Assembly: GCA_964356135.1 (NCBI GenBank) | Contig: CAYHGV010000048.1 | Span: 1 to 21,961, forward strand | DNA from: CAYHGV01 sp964356135 | GTDB lineage: Bacteria; Hydrothermota; Tepidihabitantia; CAYHGV01 | Direction: 5' to 3' | Length of the DNA: 21,961 nt | Shown here: positions 6,423 through 13,376 of the stretch, piece by piece | Numbering within the stretch: the stretch's first letter is position 1 | Layout of the letters: every line of letters begins with the position of its first letter | The notes under the pieces: generated by a model | What the model saw: only the letters and a program-made list of their open reading frames with translations | The model's database searches: none | Told to the model about the DNA's origin: nothing | Position numbers and translations under genes: made by a program

Positions 6423-7487
6423 ATGGTATTTAAAAAATTGGAACGGTATCAGCACGAAGAAGTTGTCTATTGTTCGGATAAGACGACGGGCTTACGGGCA
6501 TTGATTGCGATTCATTCCACTTCCCTCGGACCGGCGATCGGCGGCACGCGGATGTGGGCTTACGCCTCCGAGGATGAGGCGCTGGACGATGTCCTGCGGC
6601 TTTCGGAAAATATGACCTATCAGACTGCCATTGCCGGTTGCGACTTCGGCGGCGGGATGGCGGTGCTCTGGGGCGACCCGGAAGAAGACAAAGACGAAGC
6701 ATATCTTCGGGCATTCGGCCGGTTTGTCGAGGGTTTGCACGGTCGGTTCATCACCTATCCTGACTTGGGCACCGATGAATCGGACCTCTACCACATCAGC
6801 CGCGAGACGAAACATGTCCTGCGGCTGTGCGGCGAACAGGGCAAAATTCTCGATGTCGCAAAGGTCACCGCCTATGGACTCCTCTGGGGAATGAAAGCAT
6901 GCACCAAAGCGGTGCTGCGGACCTCGAGTCTGAAAAATCTCTGCGTCGCAGTTGAAGATGTCACCCAGATCGGCAATCATCTCGTCGACTATCTGGTTGC
7001 CGAAGGCGCGCGCCTGACCATTACCGATACCAACTATGAATCGATAAAAAATGTCCAGGACCGTCATAAGAACATTACGGTCGTAAACCCGGACGAGATT
7101 TATTCATTGGAATGCGATATCTTTGCCCCGTGTGCGCGCAGCCGGGTCTTAAATGCTGAGACGGTCGAAAAACTTCGCTCGAAGATCGTTGCCGGTGCCG
7201 CCGCCTGTGTCCTCGACAATGAAGCCCTGGCGGAAGTACTCCACAAAAAGAAGGTTCTCTATGCGCCGGATTTTGCCGTGAGCTGTGGTGAGATGCTGGT
7301 CGCCGGAGCCCAAACCCGGGACGTGCCGCCCGAGAAGCGGTTTGACGCCGCTGCCCAGGTCTACGATATTATGGCTCAGGTTATCTCGTCATCCCGCAAG
7401 AAAAAAATCTCAACTCACCAGGCGGCGAAACAGATCGCGGAAGAACGAATCGAACGGGTTGGTCGGGTGCGCCGGATTTTAAGCTGA
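6423..7487 (+). CDS. Leucine-dehydrogenase-family protein lacking catalytic lysines
   Basis: 354 residues, clearly homologous to Leu/Phe/Val dehydrogenases: LGPAIGGTRMWAY (36-48), the region around GGG (76-78), TYPDLGTDESDL (111-122), and YAPDF in the C-terminal half. AAAGGAG before ATG 6423 sets the start. Against Bacillus LeuDH, both active-site lysines are gone: K68 of MTYKNA is Q67 and K80 of GGGKTV is M79 (GGGMAV). Only the Asp is kept (D114). The dinucleotide-binding GxGxxG region reads VEDVTQIG (177-184), with the first two glycines replaced. The usual SANN near the cofactor is AAAC, and NAGG is SCGE. The frame is uninterrupted, so this looks like a maintained non-dehydrogenase with a binding, regulatory or new role. 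Real leucine dehydrogenase is next to butyrate kinase in the Bacillus bkd operon, the same neighbour as here. Confidence 0.85.
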   Translation: MVFKKLERYQHEEVVYCSDKTTGLRALIAIHSTSLGPAIGGTRMWAYASEDEALDDVLRLSENMTYQTAIAGCDFGGGMAVLWGDPEEDKDEAYLRAFGRFVEGLHGRFITYPDLGTDESDLYHISRETKHVLRLCGEQGKILDVAKVTAYGLLWGMKACTKAVLRTSSLKNLCVAVEDVTQIGNHLVDYLVAEGARLTITDTNYESIKNVQDRHKNITVVNPDEIYSLECDIFAPCARSRVLNAETVEKLRSKIVAGAAACVLDNEALAEVLHKKKVLYAPDFAVSCGEMLVAGAQTRDVPPEKRFDAAAQVYDIMAQVISSSRKKKISTHQAAKQIAEERIERVGRVRRILS

Positions 7488-7504
7488 AATGAAAATAAAG
7501 ATTG

Positions 7505-7629
7505 AACCACAAAGGACACCAAGAGCACAAAGAGGAAAATTTCAATGAAAAATGCTAAATGCAAAATTGAAAAGAATCTACCACGAAGCACATCTCGTTA
7601 TTTCGGTGTCTTCCCTGTCTTTAGTGGTT
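7505..7629 (+). repeat. Imperfect inverted repeat before butyrate kinase
   Basis: The left arm AACCACAAAGGACACC (7505-7520) pairs with the right arm GGTGTC (7605-7610) and CTTTAGTGGTT (7619-7629), with a bulge and an unpaired stretch. The interior is low-complexity CACAAAGAG-type sequence. A different family from the GCATTGA hairpins. The right arm ends inside the predicted -10 box of the kinase gene. Confidence 0.6.
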
Positions 7630-7634
7630 AAAAT
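7629..7634 (+). promoter_or_regulatory. Possible -10 box of butyrate kinase
   Basis: TAAAAT lies six bases before ATG 7641 and there is no Shine-Dalgarno, the same layout as the leaderless promoters at 963-991, 1332-1360 and 5216-5243. No good TTGACA is found 16-18 nt upstream, so the call is weak. Confidence 0.35.
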
Positions 7635-7640
7635 ACTTAC

Positions 7641-8717
7641 ATGACAAAAAAGAAATTCAAAATTTTAGCGATCAATCCGGGTGCGACTTCAACCAAGATC
7701 GGACTGTTTGAAGACGAGAATTTATTTTTTTCCGAAACTATCCCCCACTCCGCGTTTGAGCTCGAAGATTTTCCCAGGGTCTGGGACCAGTACCGGTTCC
7801 GGGAACGGCTCATCCGTGAACTCCTGATTGAGCGCCAGGTCGATATAAAGTCGCTCGATGCGGTCGTTGCCCGGGGCGGGCTGGTGCGCCCATTAGAAGG
7901 CGGCACCTATTCGGTCAATAATAAGATGATCGAAGATGCCCGGATCGGTTATCAAGGTGAGCATGCATCGAACCTGGGCTGCGTTCTGGCGTATGGAATT
8001 GGCTGGCGGGTAGGGATTCCCGCCTTTATCGTCGACCCGCCTTCGGTTGATGAATTTGAGCCTCTTGCCCGGTATTCGGGTTTGCCCGAGATTCCACGGC
8101 GGAGCCTGGTCCATGCCTTAAATATCCATGCGATGGCGCGCCAGGCAGCCAAGGAACTGGGGGAAAAATACGAAGAAACCAATTTTGTGGTTGCCCATTT
8201 GGGCGGCGGTATCTCCATCTGCCCGGTCAAAGGGGGAAAAATTGTTGACACCAATAATGCGGTTTCCGGCGGCCCGTTCTCGCCCGAACGGTCCGGCACC
8301 CTGCCGGTAATGGACTTAATCGATCTCTGCTATTCCGGTAAATATACCACCGAGGAGTTAAAACGAAAAATAATGGGAGAAGGCGGTCTGGTCGCCTACC
8401 TGGGAACGAACAGCGCCTCGGAAGTAGAAGCACGCATTAAAACCGGCGATAAAGAGACGCGGCTCATCTATGAGGCGATGGCGTATCAGATTGCCAAAGA
8501 AATTGGAGCAATGGCGACCGTGCTTCAGGGCGAGGTTGCGGCAATCGTCCTCACCGGCGGACTGGCAAAATCGAAGCTGCTGGTCGACTGGATAAAGGAA
8601 CGGGTGGGATGGGTCGCCCAGGTCCTGATCTATCCCGGTGAAGACGAGCTGAAGGCTCTGGTGCTCGGCGCTTTGCGGGTTTTAAGAAAAGAAGAAGTAG
8701 TTAAGGAGTACAAATAG
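7641..8717 (+). CDS. buk: Butyrate (branched-chain fatty acid) kinase
   Basis: 358 residues, typical length for Buk of the acetokinase family (ASKHA fold). It makes ATP and butyrate (or a branched acid) from acyl phosphate. Visible motifs: AINPGATSTKIGLFE (10-24), RGGLVRPLEGGTY, VAHLGGGIS, SGGPFSPERSGTLP and GEDELKALVLGALRVL. No ribosome site precedes the ATG, but a TAAAAT box is six bases upstream, so it may have its own leaderless transcript. The phosphotransacylase (Ptb) that would feed it is not in the window. Substrate could be butyryl or isobutyryl/isovaleryl phosphate; the crt-thl-hbd genes downstream favour butyryl. Confidence 0.93.
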   Translation: MTKKKFKILAINPGATSTKIGLFEDENLFFSETIPHSAFELEDFPRVWDQYRFRERLIRELLIERQVDIKSLDAVVARGGLVRPLEGGTYSVNNKMIEDARIGYQGEHASNLGCVLAYGIGWRVGIPAFIVDPPSVDEFEPLARYSGLPEIPRRSLVHALNIHAMARQAAKELGEKYEETNFVVAHLGGGISICPVKGGKIVDTNNAVSGGPFSPERSGTLPVMDLIDLCYSGKYTTEELKRKIMGEGGLVAYLGTNSASEVEARIKTGDKETRLIYEAMAYQIAKEIGAMATVLQGEVAAIVLTGGLAKSKLLVDWIKERVGWVAQVLIYPGEDELKALVLGALRVLRKEEVVKEYK

Positions 8718-8723
8718 ATGATA

Positions 8724-8809
8724 GCATTGATGCAGACTGAGAACGTTGAAACATTGATGAAAACTAAAAAAATCTGTTTATGCCAGTTTTAATCAGTCTA
8801 CCTCAATGC
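8724..8809 (+). repeat. Intergenic hairpin repeat, copy C1
   Basis: 86 nt, beginning seven bases after the buk stop codon. Outer GCATTGA/TCAATGC is kept. The inner stem is TGATGAAAACT against AGTTTTAATCA, 10 of 11 pairs, where both sides differ from copy A1 so that pairing is preserved. An 18-nt spacer, CTAAATAACTGGAATGGA, leads to copy C2. Confidence 0.85.
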
Positions 8810-8827
8810 CTAAATAACTGGAATGGA

Positions 8828-8914
8828 GCATTGATGAAGACTGACCACACTGTTATATGGATTGAGACTGATAAACCTCCTTTTACCTCAGTCTCCATCA
8901 GTTTACATCAATGC
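8828..8914 (+). repeat. Intergenic hairpin repeat, copy C2
   Basis: 87 nt. The outer stem extends to nine pairs, GCATTGATG/CATCAATGC. Inner stem GAGACTGA/TCAGTCTC is a compensated form of GAAACTGA/TCAGTTTC in copy A1. It ends 53 nt before the crt ATG, which has its own GGAGG. Confidence 0.85.
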
Positions 8915-8967
8915 TTACTTCTGTTAACCTCTATGCAAAATACTAACCGTCTCAATCAGGAGGGATT

Positions 8968-9747
8968 ATGGAACTTAAAAACTTTTTATTAACAAAAGAG
9001 AATGGGGTGGCATTATTAAAAATCAACCGTCCCCTGGCTCTCAACGCCTTGAATACCGAAACGATTCTCGAACTCGAACAGGTGATCGAAGATTTAAATA
9101 AAGACGATTCGATACGGGTTGTGGTAATAACCGGAGAAGGAAAAGCATTTGTAGCGGGTGCGGACATTTCCGAAATGCGCAATATGGATTCGCTCCAGGC
9201 ACGGTCCTTTGCCCAAACCGGACAGCGGGTGTTAGCCAAACTCGAGAATATGGAGAAACCGGTGATTGCCGCTATTAACGGCTACGCACTGGGCGGAGGC
9301 TGTGAGCTGGCATTGGCGTGCGATATCCGCATCGCCTCGGAAAAAGCAAAATTAGGACAGCCTGAGGTCGGACTCGGTGTCATCCCGGGGTTTGCCGGCA
9401 CCCAGCGGTTTGCCCGGCTCTGCGGCATCAGTGTAGCAAAAGAGATGATTTTTACCGGCGATATGATCGATGCCCAGACCGCCAAAGATATCGGCCTCGT
9501 CAACCGGGTCGTGCCCGAGGAGAACCTCCTGAATGAGACACTGGCGGTGGCAAAAAAGATTGCCTCCAAAGGACCGCTCGCCGTCAAACTGGCAAAAACC
9601 GTCATCAACCGTGGGCTCGATACGAATTTCCAGACCGGTGCATCCTATGAAGCAGAAGCCTTTGGAGTCTGTTTTTCCACCCAGGAGCCGAAAGAGGGAA
9701 TGAGTGCATTCCTGGAAAAACGACCACCTAATTGGTTAAAAGGTTAA
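8968..9747 (+). CDS. crt: Enoyl-CoA hydratase (crotonase)
   Basis: 259-residue crotonase-superfamily enzyme that reversibly hydrates crotonyl-CoA to 3-hydroxybutyryl-CoA. Oxyanion-hole motif VAGADISEM (62-70) and INGYALGGGCELALACD (103-119) are present. The two catalytic glutamates expected for hydratases are E113 and E133 (QPEVGLGVIPGFAGTQR). The start has CAGGAGG upstream. Thiolase follows after 32 nt. This short-chain identity rests partly on context, since crotonase-fold sequences alone do not fix substrate. Confidence 0.92.
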   Translation: MELKNFLLTKENGVALLKINRPLALNALNTETILELEQVIEDLNKDDSIRVVVITGEGKAFVAGADISEMRNMDSLQARSFAQTGQRVLAKLENMEKPVIAAINGYALGGGCELALACDIRIASEKAKLGQPEVGLGVIPGFAGTQRFARLCGISVAKEMIFTGDMIDAQTAKDIGLVNRVVPEENLLNETLAVAKKIASKGPLAVKLAKTVINRGLDTNFQTGASYEAEAFGVCFSTQEPKEGMSAFLEKRPPNWLKG

Positions 9748-9767
9748 AATGTTAAATGGTTAAATAA
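9734..9767 (+). repeat. Short degenerate GGTTAAA tandem repeat at the crt-thl junction
   Basis: About four units of GGTTAAAA/TGTTAAAT, covering the crt stop codon. The same kind of sequence (GTTAAATGGTTAAATGG) follows the thiolase stop at 10970-10995. No function can be assigned. Confidence 0.5.
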
Positions 9768-9779
9768 CAGGAGGAGAAC

Positions 9780-10967
9780 ATGGCGCAGGATGTCTACATT
9801 GTCAGTGCTGCCCGCACTCCGATCGGACGATTTTTAGGCGGACTGGCTTCTTTGACCGCACCGGAATTGGGTGCGATCGCGATTCGAGAAACGGTGAAAC
9901 GGGCAGGAATCGAACCGAGAGCAATACAAGAAGTAATTATGGGCAATGTCGTCTCCGCCGGTATCGGCCAGGCACCAGCCCGGCAGGCGGCAATCAAAGC
10001 GGGTATTCCGCCCGAAACCGATGCCTTTACAATTAACAAAGTCTGCGGATCGGGCCTGAAAGCGGTAGCATTAGCTGCCCAGGCGATTAAAGCGGACGAT
10101 GCCGATATCATCGTTGCCGGTGGGCTGGAGTCGATGTCGAATGTCCCCCACTATCTCAAAACCGGCCGTTCCGGTGTCAAATTCGGCGATATTAAAATAA
10201 TCGACGGGATGATTTACGACGGACTCTGGTGCGCATTCGAGAACCAGCACATGGGTGTCTTAGGCGAATTCACCGCAGAAAAATCAGCCATTAGCCGGCA
10301 GGACCAGGACGACTTTGCCTTCAAAAGCCACGACAAGGCAGTTGCGGCAATTAAAGCCGGAAAATTCAAAGCTGAGATCGTGCCGGTAGAAATTCCACAG
10401 AAAAAGGGGGAGCCGATCCGGATCGATACCGATGAAGGGCCGAGGGCGGATACGACTCTCGATGTTCTGGCAAAACTGAAGCCGGCATTCAAGGAGGGCG
10501 GAACGATTACTGCCGGCAACGCACCGGGCCTGAATGATGGCGCTGCTGCCGTGGTCGTCATGTCTGAGGCGAAGGCTTTAGCAAAAGGAATTAAGCCGCT
10601 GGCCAAAATCGTAGGGTATTCCTCAGCCCACGTAGAACCAAAATTGCTCTTCTATGCACCGGTGATGGCGGTCCGCAATCTGATGACGAAAATCGGCGTC
10701 ACCGATATCAACTATTTCGACCTGATCGAAGCGAACGAGGCATTCTCATCCCAAGCACTTGCCGACGGAAAAGAACTGGCGTGGGACTGGAATCGGGTCA
10801 ATGTCAATGGTGGTGCGGTCGCATTGGGCCATCCGATCGGCGCAACCGGAGCCCGAATTCTCACCACCCTCATCTATGCCTTGAAAGACCGGGGTTTGAA
10901 GAAAGGCTTAGCCACCCTCTGCCTGGGCGGTGGAGGAGCGGTGGCAATGGCGATTGAATTGGTATAA
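9780..10967 (+). CDS. thlA: Acetyl-CoA C-acetyltransferase (thiolase)
   Basis: 395-residue biosynthetic-type thiolase that condenses two acetyl-CoA to acetoacetyl-CoA, or the reverse. The nucleophile is C89 (NKVCGSGLKA). NEAF is in place, H351 is in GHPIGATGAR, and C381 is in LCLGGGG, matching the C-H-C arrangement of the family. AGGAGGAGAAC precedes the ATG. It lies in order with crt and hbd, giving three consecutive steps of the butyrate/crotonyl-CoA route. The gene symbol is by function; atoB or phaA would describe the same family. Confidence 0.94.
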   Translation: MAQDVYIVSAARTPIGRFLGGLASLTAPELGAIAIRETVKRAGIEPRAIQEVIMGNVVSAGIGQAPARQAAIKAGIPPETDAFTINKVCGSGLKAVALAAQAIKADDADIIVAGGLESMSNVPHYLKTGRSGVKFGDIKIIDGMIYDGLWCAFENQHMGVLGEFTAEKSAISRQDQDDFAFKSHDKAVAAIKAGKFKAEIVPVEIPQKKGEPIRIDTDEGPRADTTLDVLAKLKPAFKEGGTITAGNAPGLNDGAAAVVVMSEAKALAKGIKPLAKIVGYSSAHVEPKLLFYAPVMAVRNLMTKIGVTDINYFDLIEANEAFSSQALADGKELAWDWNRVNVNGGAVALGHPIGATGARILTTLIYALKDRGLKKGLATLCLGGGGAVAMAIELV

Positions 10968-10969
10968 TT

Positions 10970-10995
10970 GTTAAATGGTTAAATGGTAAATAAAC
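10970..10995 (+). repeat. Short GTTAAATGG repeat after thiolase
   Basis: Two to three units of GTTAAATGG directly after the thiolase stop, matching the repeat at 9734-9767. Confidence 0.45.
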
Positions 10996-11020
10996 TAATG
11001 CAAAGTGCAAAATCAAAAAA

Positions 11021-11078
11021 AACACTGAAACACTGATGGAAACTGAAAAAATCTGTCTACCTCAGTTTACTTTAATGC
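11021..11078 (+). repeat. Intergenic hairpin repeat, truncated copy D1
   Basis: Has the inner part of the element (ACTGATGGAAACTGA, loop AAAAATCTGTCTACC, CTCAGTTTAC, TTTAATGC) but lacks the outer left arm. It is followed by the 18-nt spacer TTAAATAACTGGATTATT and then copy D2. Confidence 0.7.
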
Positions 11079-11096
11079 TTAAATAACTGGATTATT

Positions 11097-11180
11097 GCAT
11101 TGATGCAGACTGAGGAAACCTGAGAATAAATGTATAACCTTACTCTATTTACCTCAGTCTCCATCAGTCTACCTCAATGC
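11097..11180 (+). repeat. Intergenic hairpin repeat, copy D2
   Basis: 84 nt with outer GCATTGA/TCAATGC. AGACTGAG (11106-11113) can pair with either CTCAGTCT (11153-11160) or TCAGTCT just after it, giving two alternative folds. The centre ATGTATAACCTTACTCT is shared with copy A0. A stray right-arm end (TTTACTTCAATGCTTA) lies at about 11190-11205, just before the hbd ribosome site. Confidence 0.8.
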
Positions 11181-11220
11181 TTAATTCTATTTACTTCAAT
11201 GCTTAAACTAGGAGGTTGTT

Positions 11221-12075
11221 ATGGAAATTAAAAAGATTGCGGTGATCGGTGCGGGGACGATGGGTAACGGTATTGCCCAGGTCTCGGCGGTATCAGGCTT
11301 TGAAGTGGCAATAATTGATATAAAACAGCAGTTCCTGGACCGGGCGCTCGCAAACATCAAAAAGAGTCTCGGCAAAATGGTCGAAAAACAGAAGATTGCT
11401 CAAGATGCGGCTGACGCCGCGGTCAGCCGGATCAGACCGAGCGTCCTCATAAACTCGGCAGCCGATGCCCATCTGGTAGTTGAAGCGGTATTCGAAGACC
11501 CTAAAATAAAAAGAGAAACCTTCCAGGCGCTGGACCGGCTCTGTCCGCCCGAGACGATCCTTGCCTCAAACACTTCGACGATCTCGATTACCGAAATTGG
11601 TTCGGTGACAAAACGTCCGGATAAAGTCATCGGCATGCACTTTATGAATCCGGTGCCGTTGATGCAACTGGTAGAGGTTATCAAAGGCTTGGGAACTTCG
11701 GACGAAACCTATACGATCATTGATGACCTGGCAAAGAAAATGGGCAAAACACCGGTGCTGGTCAACGACTCGCCCGGCTTTGTCTCCAACCGGATTTTAT
11801 TACCGATGATCAATGAAGCGGTGTACTGCCTGATGGAAGGTGTGGGCACGAAAGAGGCGATCGACACGGTGATGAAACTGGGAATGAACCATCCGTTAGG
11901 ACCGTTAGCCTTAGCCGATTTGATCGGGCTCGACGTCTGCTTGAATATTCTTGATGTGCTCTACCGGGATTTGGGCGACCCCAAATACCGCCCCTGCCCG
12001 CTCTTGAAGCGGATGGTTGCCGCCGGCTACTTGGGTCGAAAAACGAAAAAAGGATTCTACGACTACAAGGAGTAG
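11221..12075 (+). CDS. hbd: 3-Hydroxybutyryl-CoA dehydrogenase
   Basis: 284 residues, the usual length. It catalyses NAD(P)-dependent interconversion of acetoacetyl-CoA and 3-hydroxybutyryl-CoA. The Rossmann motif IGAGTMGNGIAQ (9-20) is intact; catalytic H140 lies in IGMHFMNPVPLMQLVEV, followed by N143, and the C-terminal domain has NDSPGFVSNRIL and LGMNHPLGPLALADLIGLD. TAGGAGG precedes the ATG. It is separated from thl by about 250 nt that hold repeat copies D1 and D2. Confidence 0.95.
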   Translation: MEIKKIAVIGAGTMGNGIAQVSAVSGFEVAIIDIKQQFLDRALANIKKSLGKMVEKQKIAQDAADAAVSRIRPSVLINSAADAHLVVEAVFEDPKIKRETFQALDRLCPPETILASNTSTISITEIGSVTKRPDKVIGMHFMNPVPLMQLVEVIKGLGTSDETYTIIDDLAKKMGKTPVLVNDSPGFVSNRILLPMINEAVYCLMEGVGTKEAIDTVMKLGMNHPLGPLALADLIGLDVCLNILDVLYRDLGDPKYRPCPLLKRMVAAGYLGRKTKKGFYDYKE

Positions 12076-12373
12076 TTAAACCACTGAGAGCACGGAGGAA
12101 TTAAACCACAAATGAACGCAGATATACACAGATGGAAAACTTTACCACTGAGGACGAAGAAAAATTCATTTAACCACGGAGAACATCGAAGGCACGGAGA
12201 AATTAACCGGCAGAGGTCGGCACTAAACGCGGCAACACAGATGGAATATTTGGATTATACGGAATGAATAACAATGCAGGCGAAAATGCAAAATGAAAGC
12301 AGGAGGAAGCAAAAACTAAGAATTTTTTTGCAGCAATTTTTCATTTTTCTTTTGTGTTTTAACTCAGAACGCT
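12076..12373 (+). repeat. Degenerate ACCAC(T/G)GAG intergenic repeats between hbd and birA
   Basis: No gene is supported. 12076-12246 holds several loose units of AACCAC(T/G)GAG...CACGGAG...AATTAA and an AACGCAGAT/ACACAGATGG segment, a class of low-complexity intergenic repeat I associate with many environmental bacterial genomes. 12247-12373 is A/T rich with a run TTTTTTT near 12323; no clear promoter or ribosome site for birA is seen. Confidence 0.6.
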
Positions 12374-13132
12374 ATGCGGGTTCGATTTTTCAAGTTATCT
12401 AAAACCGGTTTCGGCGACAAGCTCTACTATTACAATTCGGTTGGTTCCACCAATACCATTGCTTTCGAGCTTGCCCAAAAAGGTGAGCCCGAAGGCACGG
12501 TAATCATAGCCAAAACCCAGACCCAGGGTCGGGGTCGTGGCGGACTGAACTGGCATTCGCCCGCTGGCGGTATCTGGATGTCGCTTATCCTGAGACCGCA
12601 ACTTACATTAGAAGCGCTTTTACCGCTGGGACTGGCGATTATTGTCGCATTGGCGCGGGCAGTAGAAAAAGTTACCGACCTTAAAACTTTAATAAAATGG
12701 CCCAACGACCTTATCATTAATAATAAAAAGGTTGTCGGGGTTTTACTCGAATCGCGCAGTTCAACCGACCGTCCCGAATTCGTAATTCTCGGTATAGGGT
12801 TAAATGTCAACCAGACCGTTTTCCCTGTCGAACTTGGGGGAACCGCCACATCACTGCTGATTGAAAAGAAAGAAAAAGTCTCTCGCGGGCAGATTGTTCT
12901 AACGCTGTTTCAAGAATTGGATACTGTCTATCCGACCTTTCTAAAAAACGGCCTCTCATCCTTCCTCGCCGAAATAAACGACCGGTTTTCTCTCCGGAAT
13001 AAAACGGTGCGGGTGGAATCGGCTGGAGAAATTATTGAGGGTATTGCCTTAGAAATCATCTCTGATGGTAGTCTGCCAATAAAGAAGGACGACGGTTCGG
13101 TTATTCCGGTACTTTTCGGCTCTATTCTCTAA
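12374..13132 (+). CDS. birA: Biotin--[acetyl-CoA carboxylase] ligase
   Basis: 252-residue biotin-protein ligase without the N-terminal helix-turn-helix, so a ligase and not a repressor. It forms biotinyl-AMP and transfers biotin to a carrier lysine. Motifs: NSVGSTN (21-27), the biotin/ATP loop TQGRGRGGLNW (50-60), KWPNDL (108-113) and GIGLNVN, followed by a small C-terminal SH3-like segment (about 205-252). No Shine-Dalgarno is evident at ATG 12374. No biotin carrier or carboxylase gene is within the window. Confidence 0.92.
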   Translation: MRVRFFKLSKTGFGDKLYYYNSVGSTNTIAFELAQKGEPEGTVIIAKTQTQGRGRGGLNWHSPAGGIWMSLILRPQLTLEALLPLGLAIIVALARAVEKVTDLKTLIKWPNDLIINNKKVVGVLLESRSSTDRPEFVILGIGLNVNQTVFPVELGGTATSLLIEKKEKVSRGQIVLTLFQELDTVYPTFLKNGLSSFLAEINDRFSLRNKTVRVESAGEIIEGIALEIISDGSLPIKKDDGSVIPVLFGSIL

Positions 13133-13234
13133 TCCAAACAAATCCGGACATTCCCTAAAATTGATAATGGAACTCGTTTAAACGATGGATTTTATTACCC
13201 AAAATGAGAGTCGGGAGTAAGAACACTATTACCG

Positions 13235-13289
13235 GTAGTGCGGGGCTTTAGCCCCGCTATAAATAGGCGAACCTGAAGGTTCGCACTAC
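13235..13289. repeat. Double-hairpin palindromic element (REP/BIME-like)
   Basis: Terminal inverted repeat GTAGTGC (13235-13241) and GCACTAC (13283-13289) enclose two perfect hairpins: GCGGGGC-TTTA-GCCCCGC (13240-13257) and GCGAACC-TGAA-GGTTCGC (13267-13284). The layout resembles the small palindromic elements that REP-associated tyrosine transposases (RAYTs) mobilise; no such transposase is in the window. The rest of 13133-13329 shows no gene. Confidence 0.8.
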
Positions 13290-13329
13290 ATTTTTTGGGG
13301 GGTTCGATTCTATAATACGAACTAATCTA

Positions 13330-13357
13330 TTGACAAAAATTTATTATCTGCTAAAAC
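13330..13357 (+). promoter_or_regulatory. Predicted sigma-70-type promoter of the Asp-box secreted protein gene
   Basis: TTGACA (13330-13335), a 16-nt spacer and TAAAAC (13352-13357). Unlike the leaderless cases, a purine-rich leader with GGGGGGAG precedes the ATG at 13377. Confidence 0.5.
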
Positions 13358-13376
13358 AGAAAAAAAGGGGGGAGTT

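Noticed and set aside
6492..7067. Minus-strand 191-codon open frame opposite the leucine-dehydrogenase homologue
   Set aside because: It lies wholly inside a gene with clear family homology on the other strand; no ribosome site or recognisable domain.
6423..7487. Calling the leucine-dehydrogenase homologue a pseudogene
   Set aside because: No stop or frameshift over 354 codons, a good ribosome site and near-normal length; loss is confined to catalytic and cofactor positions.
8780..8992. Plus-strand open frame of 70 codons before crt
   Set aside because: Also repeat-derived, with the same SLPQCLNNWN peptide, and it runs into the crt start.
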